NCBI RefSeq assembly: GCF_014191605.1
Contig: NZ_JACHWU010000001.1
Span: 310,001-374,000, forward strand
Direction: 5' to 3'
DNA length: 64,000 nucleotides
Source of the DNA: Prauserella isguenensis
Lineage (GTDB): Bacteria > Actinomycetota > Actinomycetes > Mycobacteriales > Pseudonocardiaceae
How positions within the stretch are numbered: the stretch's first letter is position 1; the number at the start of each line of letters is the position of its first letter. The translations under genes and the position numbers were made by a program. The notes beneath the pieces are model-generated. The model saw only the letters and a list, made by a program, of their open reading frames with translations, did not search any database and was not told where the DNA came from. Shown here piece by piece: positions 45,780 through 53,716 of the stretch.

Positions 45780-46131
45780 CCTGTCCACGTACCGCGTTCC
45801 GTCCGGCCTTCGCCGGCGACGGCCTCCACGACCGCGGACACCCCGACCACGGGCTCCTCCACGACCACGGCGCTCCGGTCACGGTGTCCCCGTCGTCGGC
45901 GTCCCGTCCGCCTGTGGCGTCGTGGTGCGGCGACAGCGGCAGCACGCGGGGAGGTCGACCGCCACGCGGCGATGACCGTCGGTTCCGCCGTGGGCGGTGG
46001 TGCTGGTCGCGATCGCCGGGGTGATCGGGGGCTCGGCGATCGCCCAGCACGGCGGCACGCCTGGTGACGGCTGTGGTCTCGAGCACCATGGTGATCGGGC
46101 TCGCTGCCATGACGGCGGCGAGTGTGTAGAA
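45780..46131 (+). pseudogene. Possible decayed membrane-protein gene
   Basis: Two hydrophobic stretches appear in different frames: PWAVVLVAIAGVIGGSAIA (about 45991-46047) and VTAVVSSTMVIGLAAMTAA (about 46060-46131, ending in TAG). They fit a membrane protein broken by a frameshift, with a stop upstream of the first segment. No family is recognised. The preceding 200 bp hold only Pro/His/Asp-rich frames. The call is tentative. Confidence 0.25.
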
Positions 46132-46158
46132 CCGGATACAGGACCCGAATCAGGGTTC

Positions 46159-46199
46159 CCGGACGAGGGAGCCGTACCCGGAAGCACGACAAGACGGCC
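46159..46199 (+). promoter_or_regulatory. Guanidine-III (ykkC-III) riboswitch
   Basis: The leader reads CCGGACGAGG, GAGCCGTACCCGG, then a short spacer and ACGACAAGACGGC. It is nearly superimposable on the structurally solved Thermobifida fusca guanidine-III aptamer as I recall it. CCGG/CCGG forms P1, and GCCGT (46171-46175) pairs with ACGGC (46194-46198) as the pseudoknot. A ribosome site AAAGGGG follows at 46204. The gene downstream is a guanidinium exporter, the expected partner. Confidence 0.88.
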
Positions 46200-46216
46200 G
46201 TCGAAAGGGGCCTGCC

Positions 46217-46531
46217 ATGTCGTGGCTGATTCTGGTCGTATCGGGCCTGTTCGAGGCCGTCTGGGCGACCGCGCTGGGCAAGACCGCCGGGTTCACGAGG
46301 CTGTGGCCGTCCGTGGTGTTCTTCGCCGCGCTCGCGGTGAGCATGGGCGGACTCGCGTACGCGATGCGCGACCTGCCGACCGGCACGTCCTACGCGGTGT
46401 GGGTGGCGATCGGCGCCGTCGGCACGGTGGTCTACGCCATGGCCACCGGCGACGAGACGATCTCCCCGCTGAAGGTGCTGTTCCTCGTCGGCATCATCGG
46501 CTGTGTCGTGGGCTTGAAGGCCGTGAGCTAG
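46217..46531 (+). CDS. gdx: Guanidinium exporter Gdx (SugE-type SMR protein)
   Basis: This 104-residue four-helix small multidrug resistance protein has the essential glutamate in [19 protein letters not shown] and the SugE/Gdx features [19 protein letters not shown] and [12 protein letters not shown]. Gdx proteins export guanidinium in exchange for protons. The guanidine-III riboswitch directly upstream supports this over a quaternary-ammonium pump. The stop overlaps the convergent mbtH stop by 4 bp. Confidence 0.92.
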   Translation: MSWLILVVSGLFEAVWATALGKTAGFTRLWPSVVFFAALAVSMGGLAYAMRDLPTGTSYAVWVAIGAVGTVVYAMATGDETISPLKVLFLVGIIGCVVGLKAVS

Positions 46532-46719
46532 CGGATACTCGCGGGGCGGAGGTCGGTCCACTCGGCGTCGACGTAGCGCAGGCAGGCCTCGCGGGTGTCC
46601 TCACCGAACACCACGCGCCAGCCCGCCGGAACGTCCACGAACGACGGCCAGAGCGAATGCTGCTCCTCGTCGTTGACCAGCACGTAGAACCGGCCTTCAT
46701 CGTCCTCGAACGGGTTCAT
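46528..46719 (-). CDS. MbtH-like protein
   Basis: This 63-residue protein has the MbtH signature [33 protein letters not shown] and WTDLRPASI. MbtH proteins bind and stabilise NRPS adenylation domains. GAGGAG lies 6 nt before ATG 46719. It sits 69 bp downstream of the ornithine monooxygenase gene in the same direction, so it should be iron-regulated with it. The NRPS it would serve is not in the window. Confidence 0.95.
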   Translation of the reverse strand: MNPFEDDEGRFYVLVNDEEQHSLWPSFVDVPAGWRVVFGEDTREACLRYVDAEWTDLRPASIR

Positions 46720-46788
46720 CGGTGACTCCTCATCCTCGGTGGGCGGCGTTCGGTCGCCGCTCCGTCGGCCATCCCGGCTCGTCAGCGC

Positions 46789-48105
46789 TCACGGTCCGCT
46801 GACGGCGAACTCGGCCGTCAGCCGGGAGTGACGGCGTTGCACCACGGAGTCGAGGATCTCACCGGAGCGGATCGCGTTGTTCGACAGCAGCGACGACGTG
46901 ATGCCGTGGGTGTGCTCGGTGGCGCCGCCCTGCAGGTAGACGCCCGCCGACAGGGCGGTGCCCCCGCGCACCCGGTAGTCGCGCTCGACGCGCGGCCTGC
47001 CGGAGGCGTCCCGGGTGACGTGGGGTGCGAGCCCGTCGAGTTGGGCGTCGACGTCGGCGGGCCGGTAGCCGGTGGCGTACACGACGACGTCGGCGTCGAA
47101 CACCGATTTCTCCCCGGTGCTGAGCGATTCCACCGTCGTGCGCACGCCGTCCGCGGTTTCGACCACGTCGGTCGCGCGGGAAGCGTGGAAGAAGCGCAGC
47201 CGCTCCCTGCCGAGCACCCGCTCGCGGTACAGCCGCCGGTACAGGTCCTCGATGAGTTCCAGGTCGACGACCGAGTAGTTCGTGTTGGCGTGGTAGTCCA
47301 TCAGCCGGTCCTTGACGTCCTGGGGCGCGTCGTAGAACTCGTCGACGGACGCCGGGTCGAAGATCCGGTTCGCGAGCGGACTGTCGTCGGAAGGGCTGTA
47401 GCCGAACCGCGAGAACACCGCGCACACCTCGGCGTCGGGGAACGTCGAGTGCAGGTGGGCCGTCACCTCGGCCGCGGACTGCCCCGCGCCGACCACGACG
47501 AACCGTCCCGCGTCGGTGGGCACGGACTGCGTCCGGTGCAGCAGTTCGCTGTTGTGCCAGACGCGGTCCGACAGTTCGGCATCGTCGGGCAGCCTCGGCT
47601 GCAGACCCGTCGCCAGCACGACGTTGCGCGCCCGGTACACCGTTCCGCACGCGGAGCGCACGTCGACGTAGGCGATCTCGTCGCCGTCGAACACGGGCTC
47701 GACACCGACGACCTCGCGGCCGTACGACACCATGTCGCCGACCCGCGCCGCGCACCATTCGAAGTAGTCGTGGAACTCCGCCCGCAGCGGGAACAGCGTC
47801 TTGTGGTTGACGAACTCGACGAGTCGTCCGCGATCGTGCACATAGGACAGGAAGCTGAACCGGCTCGTGGGATTCCGCAGGGTGACGAGGTCTTTGAGGA
47901 ACGACACCTGCATGGTCGCGTCGTCGATGAGCATGCCGCGGTGCCAGCCGAACGAGGCCTGCTTCTCGACGAAGTGTGCCGCGAGCGGCTCGGCGGCACT
48001 CTCGTTGTACTCGGCGACTGCGATGGCCAGGGCCAGGTTCGACGGCCCGAAACCCACTCCGATCAGGTCGTACAGCGGTACATCGCCTGCGAGCCCCTGT
48101 GTCAT
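46789..48105 (-). CDS. L-ornithine N5-monooxygenase (CchB/PvdA/SidA type)
   Basis: This 438-residue flavoprotein hydroxylates the side-chain amine of ornithine for hydroxamate siderophores. It shows the FAD motif IGVGFGPSNLALA, FGWHRGMLIDDATMQVSFLK, TLRNPTSRFSFLSYVH, NADPH motif VVGAGQSAAEVTAHL, the ornithine-site NTNYSVVDLELIEDLYRRLY, and the C-terminal ATGYRP. The pattern is closer to ornithine than lysine hydroxylases. An IdeR-type box lies 29 bp upstream. It is divergent from the formyltransferase that would act on its product. Confidence 0.93.
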   Translation of the reverse strand: MTQGLAGDVPLYDLIGVGFGPSNLALAIAVAEYNESAAEPLAAHFVEKQASFGWHRGMLIDDATMQVSFLKDLVTLRNPTSRFSFLSYVHDRGRLVEFVNHKTLFPLRAEFHDYFEWCAARVGDMVSYGREVVGVEPVFDGDEIAYVDVRSACGTVYRARNVVLATGLQPRLPDDAELSDRVWHNSELLHRTQSVPTDAGRFVVVGAGQSAAEVTAHLHSTFPDAEVCAVFSRFGYSPSDDSPLANRIFDPASVDEFYDAPQDVKDRLMDYHANTNYSVVDLELIEDLYRRLYRERVLGRERLRFFHASRATDVVETADGVRTTVESLSTGEKSVFDADVVVYATGYRPADVDAQLDGLAPHVTRDASGRPRVERDYRVRGGTALSAGVYLQGGATEHTHGITSSLLSNNAIRSGEILDSVVQRRHSRLTAEFAVSGP

Positions 48106-48133
48106 ACCAGTCCTATCGCCGAGACAGCCGGAC

Positions 48134-48152
48134 AGAGGATACCCTAACCTAA
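48134..48152. promoter_or_regulatory. IdeR/DtxR-type iron box upstream of the ornithine monooxygenase
   Basis: On the minus strand the site reads TTAGGTTAGGGTATCCTCT, matching the iron-box consensus at about 14 or 15 of 19 positions, with a near-perfect left half. It lies 29 bp before the monooxygenase start. Confidence 0.75.
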
Positions 48153-48217
48153 CTAAGGTCGACCTCAGTTAGACCTTTTGAGGGTGATCCTCGACTCCGC
48201 GGCGAAGTGTTGCCACA

Positions 48218-48236
48218 TTAGGTAAGCCTTGCTTAA
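48218..48236. promoter_or_regulatory. IdeR/DtxR-type iron box upstream of the formyltransferase
   Basis: TTAGGTAAGCCTTGCTTAA matches TTAGGTTAGGCTAACCTAA at about 14 of 19 positions. It lies 37 bp before the formyltransferase start. With the box at 48134 it forms a two-operator divergent promoter region. Confidence 0.8.
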
Positions 48237-48272
48237 CTGGGCGCGTTTCGCTCACGACGTTACGGAGGACCG

Positions 48273-49220
48273 ATGCGGGTCGTCATGTTCGGCTACCAGA
48301 CGTGGGGGCATCGCACCCTGCGTGCGCTGCTCGATTCGGAGCACGTGGAGGTGGCGATGGTCGTCACGCACCCGAAGTCCGAACACGCCTACGAGCGCAT
48401 CCTGGCGGACTCGGTCGAGGACCTCGCCCAGGCCAACGGCGTCGAGTCGGTCCTGGCCCACCGGCCCGACGAGGCGCTCGTCGAGAAACTCCGCGCGGTC
48501 GAGCCCGACCTGATCGTCGCCAACAACTGGCGCACCTGGCTGCCACCGGAGATCTACAACCTCCCGACACACGGGACGCTCAACGTCCACGACTCGCTGC
48601 TGCCCGCCTACGCCGGTTTCTCCCCCATCATCTGGGCGCTCATCAACGGCGAATCCGAGGTCGGCGTGACCGCGCACATGATGAACGAGGAGCTCGACGC
48701 CGGTCCGATCGTCGGCCGGAAGTCCGTCGCCGTCGGTCCGCGCGACACGGCGATCGACCTGGTCCACGCCACTGTCGACCTGATCGAACCCCTGGTGGCC
48801 GAAGCACTGGAATTCATCGCCGCGGGCCGCACCGACTGGACCCCGCAGGACCGGTCGAAGGCCAGCTTCTTCCACAAGCGCTCGCTCGAGGACAGCCGCA
48901 TCGACTGGACGTGGCCCGCCGAGGACCTCGACCGGCTGGTGCGCGCGCTGGCCGACCCGTATCCGAACGCGTACACGTTCCACAAGGGACAGCGGATCCG
49001 CGTCACCGAGGCGTCCGTGTCGGACGGCACGTACGGCGGCACCCCGGGACGCATCTTCTACCCCGAGGGCAAGGGTGTCGTGATCGTCGCGGGCGCCGAC
49101 GCGCGCTTCGGCCGCAACCGCGGGCTTCGCATCGAACGCGTGCGCACCGAGGACGGAACCGAGTACGCGGGTACGGAGTACTTCACGACGATGGGCGGCT
49201 ACCTGACCTCGCACCCGTGA
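48273..49220 (+). CDS. N5-hydroxyornithine formyltransferase (CchA-like)
   Basis: This 315-residue protein resembles methionyl-tRNA formyltransferase, with the catalytic set in NVHDSLLPAYAGFSPI (Asn-x-His), EELDAGPIVG (Asp), and a C-terminal OB-like domain (PYPNAYTFHKGQRIRVTEA). In hydroxamate siderophore pathways such enzymes formylate N5-hydroxyornithine using formyl-THF. Divergence from the ornithine hydroxylase and the shared iron boxes support that role over tRNA formylation. Confidence 0.9.
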   Translation: MRVVMFGYQTWGHRTLRALLDSEHVEVAMVVTHPKSEHAYERILADSVEDLAQANGVESVLAHRPDEALVEKLRAVEPDLIVANNWRTWLPPEIYNLPTHGTLNVHDSLLPAYAGFSPIIWALINGESEVGVTAHMMNEELDAGPIVGRKSVAVGPRDTAIDLVHATVDLIEPLVAEALEFIAAGRTDWTPQDRSKASFFHKRSLEDSRIDWTWPAEDLDRLVRALADPYPNAYTFHKGQRIRVTEASVSDGTYGGTPGRIFYPEGKGVVIVAGADARFGRNRGLRIERVRTEDGTEYAGTEYFTTMGGYLTSHP

Positions 49221-49408
49221 GGTAACGCCCCCAGGGCATTGTGGAGAGGTTGAGCGCGCCGAATCCTCCCCTCGCGGGCGGGGCGCACTCGACACCACCG
49301 AGACGCGCCGCCGGTTCGCGCCCCGAAAGCACGCGAACCGGCGGCGACCACTGTCATGAACAGACAGCGCGGACCGACCCTGTGCTGCCGCACCTCGACA
49401 CGGAACGC

Positions 49409-50422
49409 CTACGCGCGGACGAGCATCTTCCCCGTGTTGGAACCGGCCAGCAGGTCGAGGAACGCCCGTGGCGCGCTGCGGACGCCGTCGACGACGGTCT
49501 CGCTGTAGCGGATCGACCCGTCGCCGACCAGTGGTGCGACCTCCTCGATGAACCGCGGCCTCGCCTCGAGGTGGTCACCGACGAGGAACCCGCGCATCGT
49601 GATCCGCTTGGCGATGAACTGCACCAGGTTGCGCGGCCCCGGCTGCGGTTCGGTCGCGTTGTACTGCGAGATCATCCCGCAGATCGCGATCCGCCCGCCC
49701 AGGTTCATGGAGGCGATGGCCGCCTCGAGGTGGTCACCGCCGACGTTGTCGAAGTAGACGTCGACACCGTCCGGTGCGGCGGTCGCCAGCTGGTCGGCGA
49801 CGGGCCCGTCCTTGTAGTTGAACGCGGCGTCGAACCCGAGTTCGTCGGTCAGCCATCGCACCTTCTCGGAGGAACCGGCGCTGCCGATCACGCGCGACGC
49901 ACCGCGCAGTTTCGCGAGCTGCCCGACCATCGACCCGACCGCACCCGCGGCACCCGACACGAACACGACGTCGCCCTCGGCGAAACGCGCCACGTCGAAC
50001 AGTCCCGCGTACGCGGTCAGTCCCGGCATGCCCAGTACACCGAGATACGCCGGTGCGGGTGCCGCCGTGACGTCGATCTTCGCGGCGTTGTCGGCGTCGA
50101 CGACCGCGTGGCTGCGCCAACCGAGCTGGTGCAGCACCGTGTCGCCGACCGCGAAGCCGTCGACGTTCGACTCCACGACCTCACCGACAGCGCCTCCCGT
50201 CATCGCCTCGCCCACCTCGTAGGGCGCGGCGTACGACTTCGCCGAGCTCATCCGGCCGCGCATGTACGGGTCGACCGACAGCCACGTGTTGCGCACCAGC
50301 GCCTGACCGGGGCCGGGCTGCGGGACGTCGACGTCGGCGATCTCGAAGTTCGCCATCGTCGGCTCGCCGTGCGGCCGTTCGGCGAGACGGATCTCCACCG
50401 CGTTGTCACCGGCCGCCGTCAC
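49409..50422 (-). CDS. NADP-dependent MDR oxidoreductase (PTGR/CurA-like)
   Basis: This 337-residue zinc-free medium-chain reductase has WLSVDPYMRGRM, GMPGLTAYAGLFDVA, the cofactor loop VSGAAGAVGSMVGQLAKLRG, YFDNVGGDHLEAAI, and C-terminal GKMLVRA. It resembles alkenal or quinone double-bond reductases. Substrate is unknown. GTG 50422 overlaps the stop of the upstream SRPBCC gene by 4 bp. Confidence 0.92.
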   Translation of the reverse strand: MTAAGDNAVEIRLAERPHGEPTMANFEIADVDVPQPGPGQALVRNTWLSVDPYMRGRMSSAKSYAAPYEVGEAMTGGAVGEVVESNVDGFAVGDTVLHQLGWRSHAVVDADNAAKIDVTAAPAPAYLGVLGMPGLTAYAGLFDVARFAEGDVVFVSGAAGAVGSMVGQLAKLRGASRVIGSAGSSEKVRWLTDELGFDAAFNYKDGPVADQLATAAPDGVDVYFDNVGGDHLEAAIASMNLGGRIAICGMISQYNATEPQPGPRNLVQFIAKRITMRGFLVGDHLEARPRFIEEVAPLVGDGSIRYSETVVDGVRSAPRAFLDLLAGSNTGKMLVRA

Positions 50423-50859
50423 GCCGTGGCCACCTTTTCCAGGTTGTCGAGCACGCCGTCGTAGATGCGCTTGAGCCCGCCGGGCGCGAACGTCTTCTCG
50501 AAGAAGCCGCCGATGCCGCCTGCGCCCTGCCACGTCGTCTCGATGCGCACGGTCGATTTGTCGCCCGCCTCGGCGACGGTCCACGTGGTGACCATGCTCG
50601 AGTTGGCGTCGGTCTCCACGATCGTTCCGGGCTTCGGTTCCGTGACCGTGGCGGCGACGTCCCGCACCCGCTTGGACGTGGCCTGCAGCTTCCAGGTCGC
50701 GACCGTGCCCGCACCGGTGCCGCCCTCGGTGACGGCGTAGTCGCGGTAGGCCTCGGTGAGGATCTTCGGCCTGGTCTCGGCGTAGTCGGCGACGAGCGTG
50801 CGCACCGTGTCGGCGGGCGCGTCGATCGTCCGCTCGGCGGTGGCGGTGACCTGTCCCAT
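50419..50859 (-). CDS. SRPBCC family protein
   Basis: This 146-residue START/Bet v1-like protein begins VTATAERTIDAPADTVRTLV and has the strands TWTVAEAGDKSTVRIETTW and the final helix GGLKRIYDGVLDNLEKV. It would bind a hydrophobic ligand. It is coupled by a GTGA overlap to the oxidoreductase gene, so the two may act on the same metabolite. Confidence 0.88.
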   Translation of the reverse strand: MGQVTATAERTIDAPADTVRTLVADYAETRPKILTEAYRDYAVTEGGTGAGTVATWKLQATSKRVRDVAATVTEPKPGTIVETDANSSMVTTWTVAEAGDKSTVRIETTWQGAGGIGGFFEKTFAPGGLKRIYDGVLDNLEKVATA

Positions 50860-50933
50860 GTGCTCTCCCTGTTGATCGTGTGGCGGGTCCGCGTCCGGCC
50901 GAGCACGAGCCCGCCCGCCGCGCGAGCCCGGTA

Positions 50934-51515
50934 CTACTTGGCGAGGCCCTCGATGACGTCGGCGCCCGGCAGCTCGGCGAGTGCCGTCCCGGTGACGAGC
51001 AGCTTGCTGCCCCGGATGCCGCTGCCCACGATGAGTTCCGGCGCGCGGGCGACCGCCGCGTCGACGAGGACCGGCCAGTCCGACGGCAAGCCGATCGGAG
51101 TGATGCCGCCGTAGGCCATGTTCGTCAGCTCGACGGCCTCGTCCATCGGCGCGAACGACACCTTGCGCACGTCCAGGTGCTTGCGGATGACGTTGTTGAC
51201 GTCGGCACGGGTCGTCGCGAGCACGAGCGCGGCGGCGTAACGCACCTCGCCCCCGCGTTTACCCGCGACGACGACGCAGTTGGCGGAGGCCTCGAGAGGT
51301 GACGAGTACGCCTCACAGAACGCGGCGGTGTCGGCCAGGTCCGGATCGATCTCGGCGATGCCGATCGGCGCCTTGACGGAGTCGAGCGCGCCTGCGACCG
51401 GTTCGGCCATGAGGTCGGGACGCTCGGCGGCCGCCTGCACGGTGAGCGTCCCCGCGATGTTCCAGTCGTTCACGTTGCCACCGTAGGTCACCGCGTCGGC
51501 GGCGAAGTCCGGCAC
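50934..51515 (-). CDS. YbaK/EbsC family aminoacyl-tRNA deacylase-like protein
   Basis: This protein of up to 193 residues has the YbaK/ProX deacylase fold with NCVVVAGKRGGEVRYAAAL, VRKHLDVRKVSFAP-like helices, YGGITPIGLPSDWPVLVD and GSGIRGSKLLVTG. Such proteins remove mischarged amino acids from tRNA. GTG 51515 lies 1 bp from the upstream gene; an internal GTG at 51476 would give 180 residues. Confidence 0.88.
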   Translation of the reverse strand: MPDFAADAVTYGGNVNDWNIAGTLTVQAAAERPDLMAEPVAGALDSVKAPIGIAEIDPDLADTAAFCEAYSSPLEASANCVVVAGKRGGEVRYAAALVLATTRADVNNVIRKHLDVRKVSFAPMDEAVELTNMAYGGITPIGLPSDWPVLVDAAVARAPELIVGSGIRGSKLLVTGTALAELPGADVIEGLAK

Positions 51516-51516
51516 G

Positions 51517-51813
51517 TCACCAGGAGGAGCCGCCGCGCTGCACCTCGATCAGCTTCGGGCGTACGTCCACGAGGTAGACCAGCGCCGCGACGATGCCTGC
51601 CAGCCAGAAGATCAGCCCGGCGCCGTAGAAGTTGAACAGCAGCATCGCAAGGGTCGCACCACCCGTGATACCCAGCCACATCGGCTTCGTGTGCCGGTCG
51701 GCTGCGGTGTAGGCGTCGGAGCGCTGGGTCAGCGCGTGCACGAAGGCGACCAGGCCGGCGAGCGTGCCTGCCCAGTCGATGGCGAACACGATCCAGTACG
51801 CGAGATACGGCAC
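51517..51813 (-). CDS. DUF2516 family membrane protein
   Basis: This 98-residue protein has about three membrane helices (PYLAYWIVFAIDWAGTLAGL, WLGITGGATLAMLLFNFYGA, IFWLAGIVAALVYLVDVRP). It matches Rv0476 by family and by position after hbhA. Function is unknown. Confidence 0.9.
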   Translation of the reverse strand: MPYLAYWIVFAIDWAGTLAGLVAFVHALTQRSDAYTAADRHTKPMWLGITGGATLAMLLFNFYGAGLIFWLAGIVAALVYLVDVRPKLIEVQRGGSSW

Positions 51814-51843
51814 GCCACCCAGCGTACGTCAGACGCCGAACAG

Positions 51844-51883
51844 AGTTCGGGCTCCGGTTGCGGAAACAACCGGAGCCCGAACT
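51844..51883 (-). terminator. Terminator of the hbhA-like gene
   Basis: A perfect 17-bp stem (AGTTCGGGCTCCGGTTG and its complement) with a 6-nt loop starts 14 bp downstream of the hbhA-like stop on the minus strand. It is the strongest hairpin of its kind in the window. Confidence 0.88.
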
Positions 51884-51896
51884 ACAGGAGGTCAGC

Positions 51897-52712
51897 TCAC
51901 TTGTCGGTCTTCGAGCCGGTGTTGTTGCTCGTCGAACCGGTCGACTTCTTCGCGGCGCCGGTGGTGCGGCGGGTGGTGGTCGACTTCGCGGTCGACGCGG
52001 TCGACGTGGTCGAGGGCTTGGCGGCGGTCTTCGGCTTGGCCGGCGTCGTGGCTTCCTCGACGGTCTCCTCGGCCTTCTCGGCGGCACCGGAGACCTTTTC
52101 CGCCGTCGCCTCGACGACCTCGTCCGCGTCGTCACCCGCGCCGCGCACCGTGGACGTCACCTTCGAGACGACTCCGTCGATGCCCTTGCGCACATCGGCC
52201 GTGGCACCGTCGACGCGCACCTGCACGGTCTGGAAGGTCTCGCCGAGCTGGTCGGTGGCCTTCTTGAACTGCGGCTGCGCGAGCAGCTTGTCCCAGGCCT
52301 CCTCACCGGACTCGGCGAGTCGGTGATACAGCTTCAGCGCGGCGTCGGTGTACTCGTCGAGCAGCTTGCGCAGCTCGGCCGGGTCCAGCTTCCCTCGGAG
52401 CCCCTCGAGTTCCGACGGCAGCTCCTCGATGTTCTTCTTCGCGTCCTCGAAGCCCTTCTTGGCGTCCTCGACGCCCTTGCGCACGGCGTCACCGCCGTCG
52501 GAGTAGCGCTCCTTGGCCTTGGCCAGCGCGTCGTTCACGGCCTGGCTCGCGAGGTTGCCCGCGCCCAGCGCAGCGAGCAGCGGTGTCTTGATCTGGTCGA
52601 CGGGAGTCCTGGCGTCGTCGGCCTTGGTGCTCTTCGCGGACTCGGTCTTGGCGGACTCGGTCTTGGCGGACTCGGTCTTGGCGGTTTCTGTCTTGGCGGT
52701 CTCGGTAGCCAT
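51897..52712 (-). CDS. hbhA: Heparin-binding hemagglutinin (HbhA)-like protein
   Basis: This 271-residue protein has a central coiled-coil helix bundle (about 36-190: AVNDALAKAKERYSDGG, EELRKLL-type heptads, ALKLYHRLAESGEEAWDKL) and a basic Lys/Ala/Thr/Ser tail (TPAKPKTAAKPSTTSTASTA). This is the HbhA layout, although the tail is less lysine-rich than the mycobacterial adhesin. The N-terminus carries ETAKTESAKTESAKTESAK, five 15-bp repeats. In a non-pathogen the role may be lipid or envelope binding. It matches Rv0475. Confidence 0.85.
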   Translation of the reverse strand: MATETAKTETAKTESAKTESAKTESAKSTKADDARTPVDQIKTPLLAALGAGNLASQAVNDALAKAKERYSDGGDAVRKGVEDAKKGFEDAKKNIEELPSELEGLRGKLDPAELRKLLDEYTDAALKLYHRLAESGEEAWDKLLAQPQFKKATDQLGETFQTVQVRVDGATADVRKGIDGVVSKVTSTVRGAGDDADEVVEATAEKVSGAAEKAEETVEEATTPAKPKTAAKPSTTSTASTAKSTTTRRTTGAAKKSTGSTSNNTGSKTDK

Positions 52713-52718
52713 GGCGGC

Positions 52719-53237
52719 TCACTCCTCGGCGTGCGGCTGTTCGGGTTCGGTTCCGGGCGTGCTCTCTTCGCGGTTCTGCCTGCGGAACGACTCGTAGACG
52801 TCGAGCAGAACCGTCTTCTGGCGCTCGGACAGCTCGGTGTCGGCGCGGATCGCGTCGAGTACCGGCCCCCCGTCCGGCAGGTCGAGAATTCCGGCCTGCA
52901 CGTAGAGCGCCTCCGCCGAGATTCGCAACCCCTTGGCGATCTGCTGCAGGATCTCCGCGCTGGGCTTACGGACCCCGCGTTCGATCTGGCTCAGGTAGGG
53001 GTTGGAAACACCGGCCAGTTTGGACAGCTGCCGCAGGGAGATCTTGGCGCTGCTCCGCTGCTGACGGATGTACGACCCGATGTCCCGGCCGAGGTCGGCC
53101 ATCCTGTCCATCGGTCCGGACGCGTCGTCATCGCCCGCACCGGCGCCGGGCTGGTCGTCGCGGTCACCATCGGGGCCGTCGTCACGACCCCCGACCCCGT
53201 CCGACTTGCCCGTCACGCCTGCACCTCCTTGCGACAT
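52719..53237 (-). CDS. XRE-family regulator (Rv0474-like)
   Basis: This 172-residue protein has a disordered Gly/Asp-rich first 40 residues, then a Cro/CI helix-turn-helix (YIRQQRSSAKISLRQLSKLA, GVSNPYLSQIERGVRKPSAE), and a C-terminal helix (SERQKTVLLDVYESFRRQ). It lies just upstream of hbhA and likely regulates it, as suggested by the conserved pairing with Rv0474-Rv0475. An inverted repeat at 53267 is a probable operator. Confidence 0.9.
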   Translation of the reverse strand: MSQGGAGVTGKSDGVGGRDDGPDGDRDDQPGAGAGDDDASGPMDRMADLGRDIGSYIRQQRSSAKISLRQLSKLAGVSNPYLSQIERGVRKPSAEILQQIAKGLRISAEALYVQAGILDLPDGGPVLDAIRADTELSERQKTVLLDVYESFRRQNREESTPGTEPEQPHAEE

Positions 53238-53716
53238 TTCCCACGGTAACCACGAGTGCTAGCTATTGCAAGCACTCTGCTTGCACCCTTCGCGTGTGAG
53301 GCGGCACACCCGTGGCCGGTCCGAATGAGTTCCCTCCGAGCCGACACCTTCCCGCACAGGTCGGCCGGCTCGTCGCTGCATGTTTCCTCGACGACGAAAC
53401 GTGCCGGATCGACGCTCGACGAGCACACGTCCGTCTACATGGGCCAGTTCGACGATTCGAGAAGTCCGGATCTTCGCGCCACGTTTCGGCTTCCCGGACC
53501 TGATGACCTACACCGACATCGCCCACGAACTCGGCTGCGACCTGCACAGCCGGTACAGCCCGCCCACCGTCGTCCCGACGATCACCACGGGCCGTACGAG
53601 CCCGCGATCGACGAGCTGCCCGAACCGCGTTCCGAATGCCCGCCGCACACCGGGCCACGAGGACACGGACCCGTTCCACGACCCACGCAAACTGGGCCGA
53701 GGTCTCAGCTCGGGGT
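53238..53716. other. Gene-free 479-bp region with a candidate operator
   Basis: The only clear feature is the palindrome near 53267 in the XRE promoter region. Several frames of 60 to 150 residues are open, but their products are Arg/Pro/His-rich without family features. A decayed gene cannot be excluded. Confidence 0.45.
53267..53285. promoter_or_regulatory. Inverted repeat, candidate XRE operator
   Basis: TGCAAGC, ACTCT, GCTTGCA is a perfect 7-bp inverted repeat 30 bp before the XRE regulator start. It overlaps a second one (GAGTGCT with AGCACTC, 53254-53277). Autoregulation is inferred. Confidence 0.6.

Noticed and set aside
44410-45975. A 521-residue plus-strand frame
   Set aside because: Shadow of the permease gene extended through repeats encoding VLRIPGT-like heptads; no domain.
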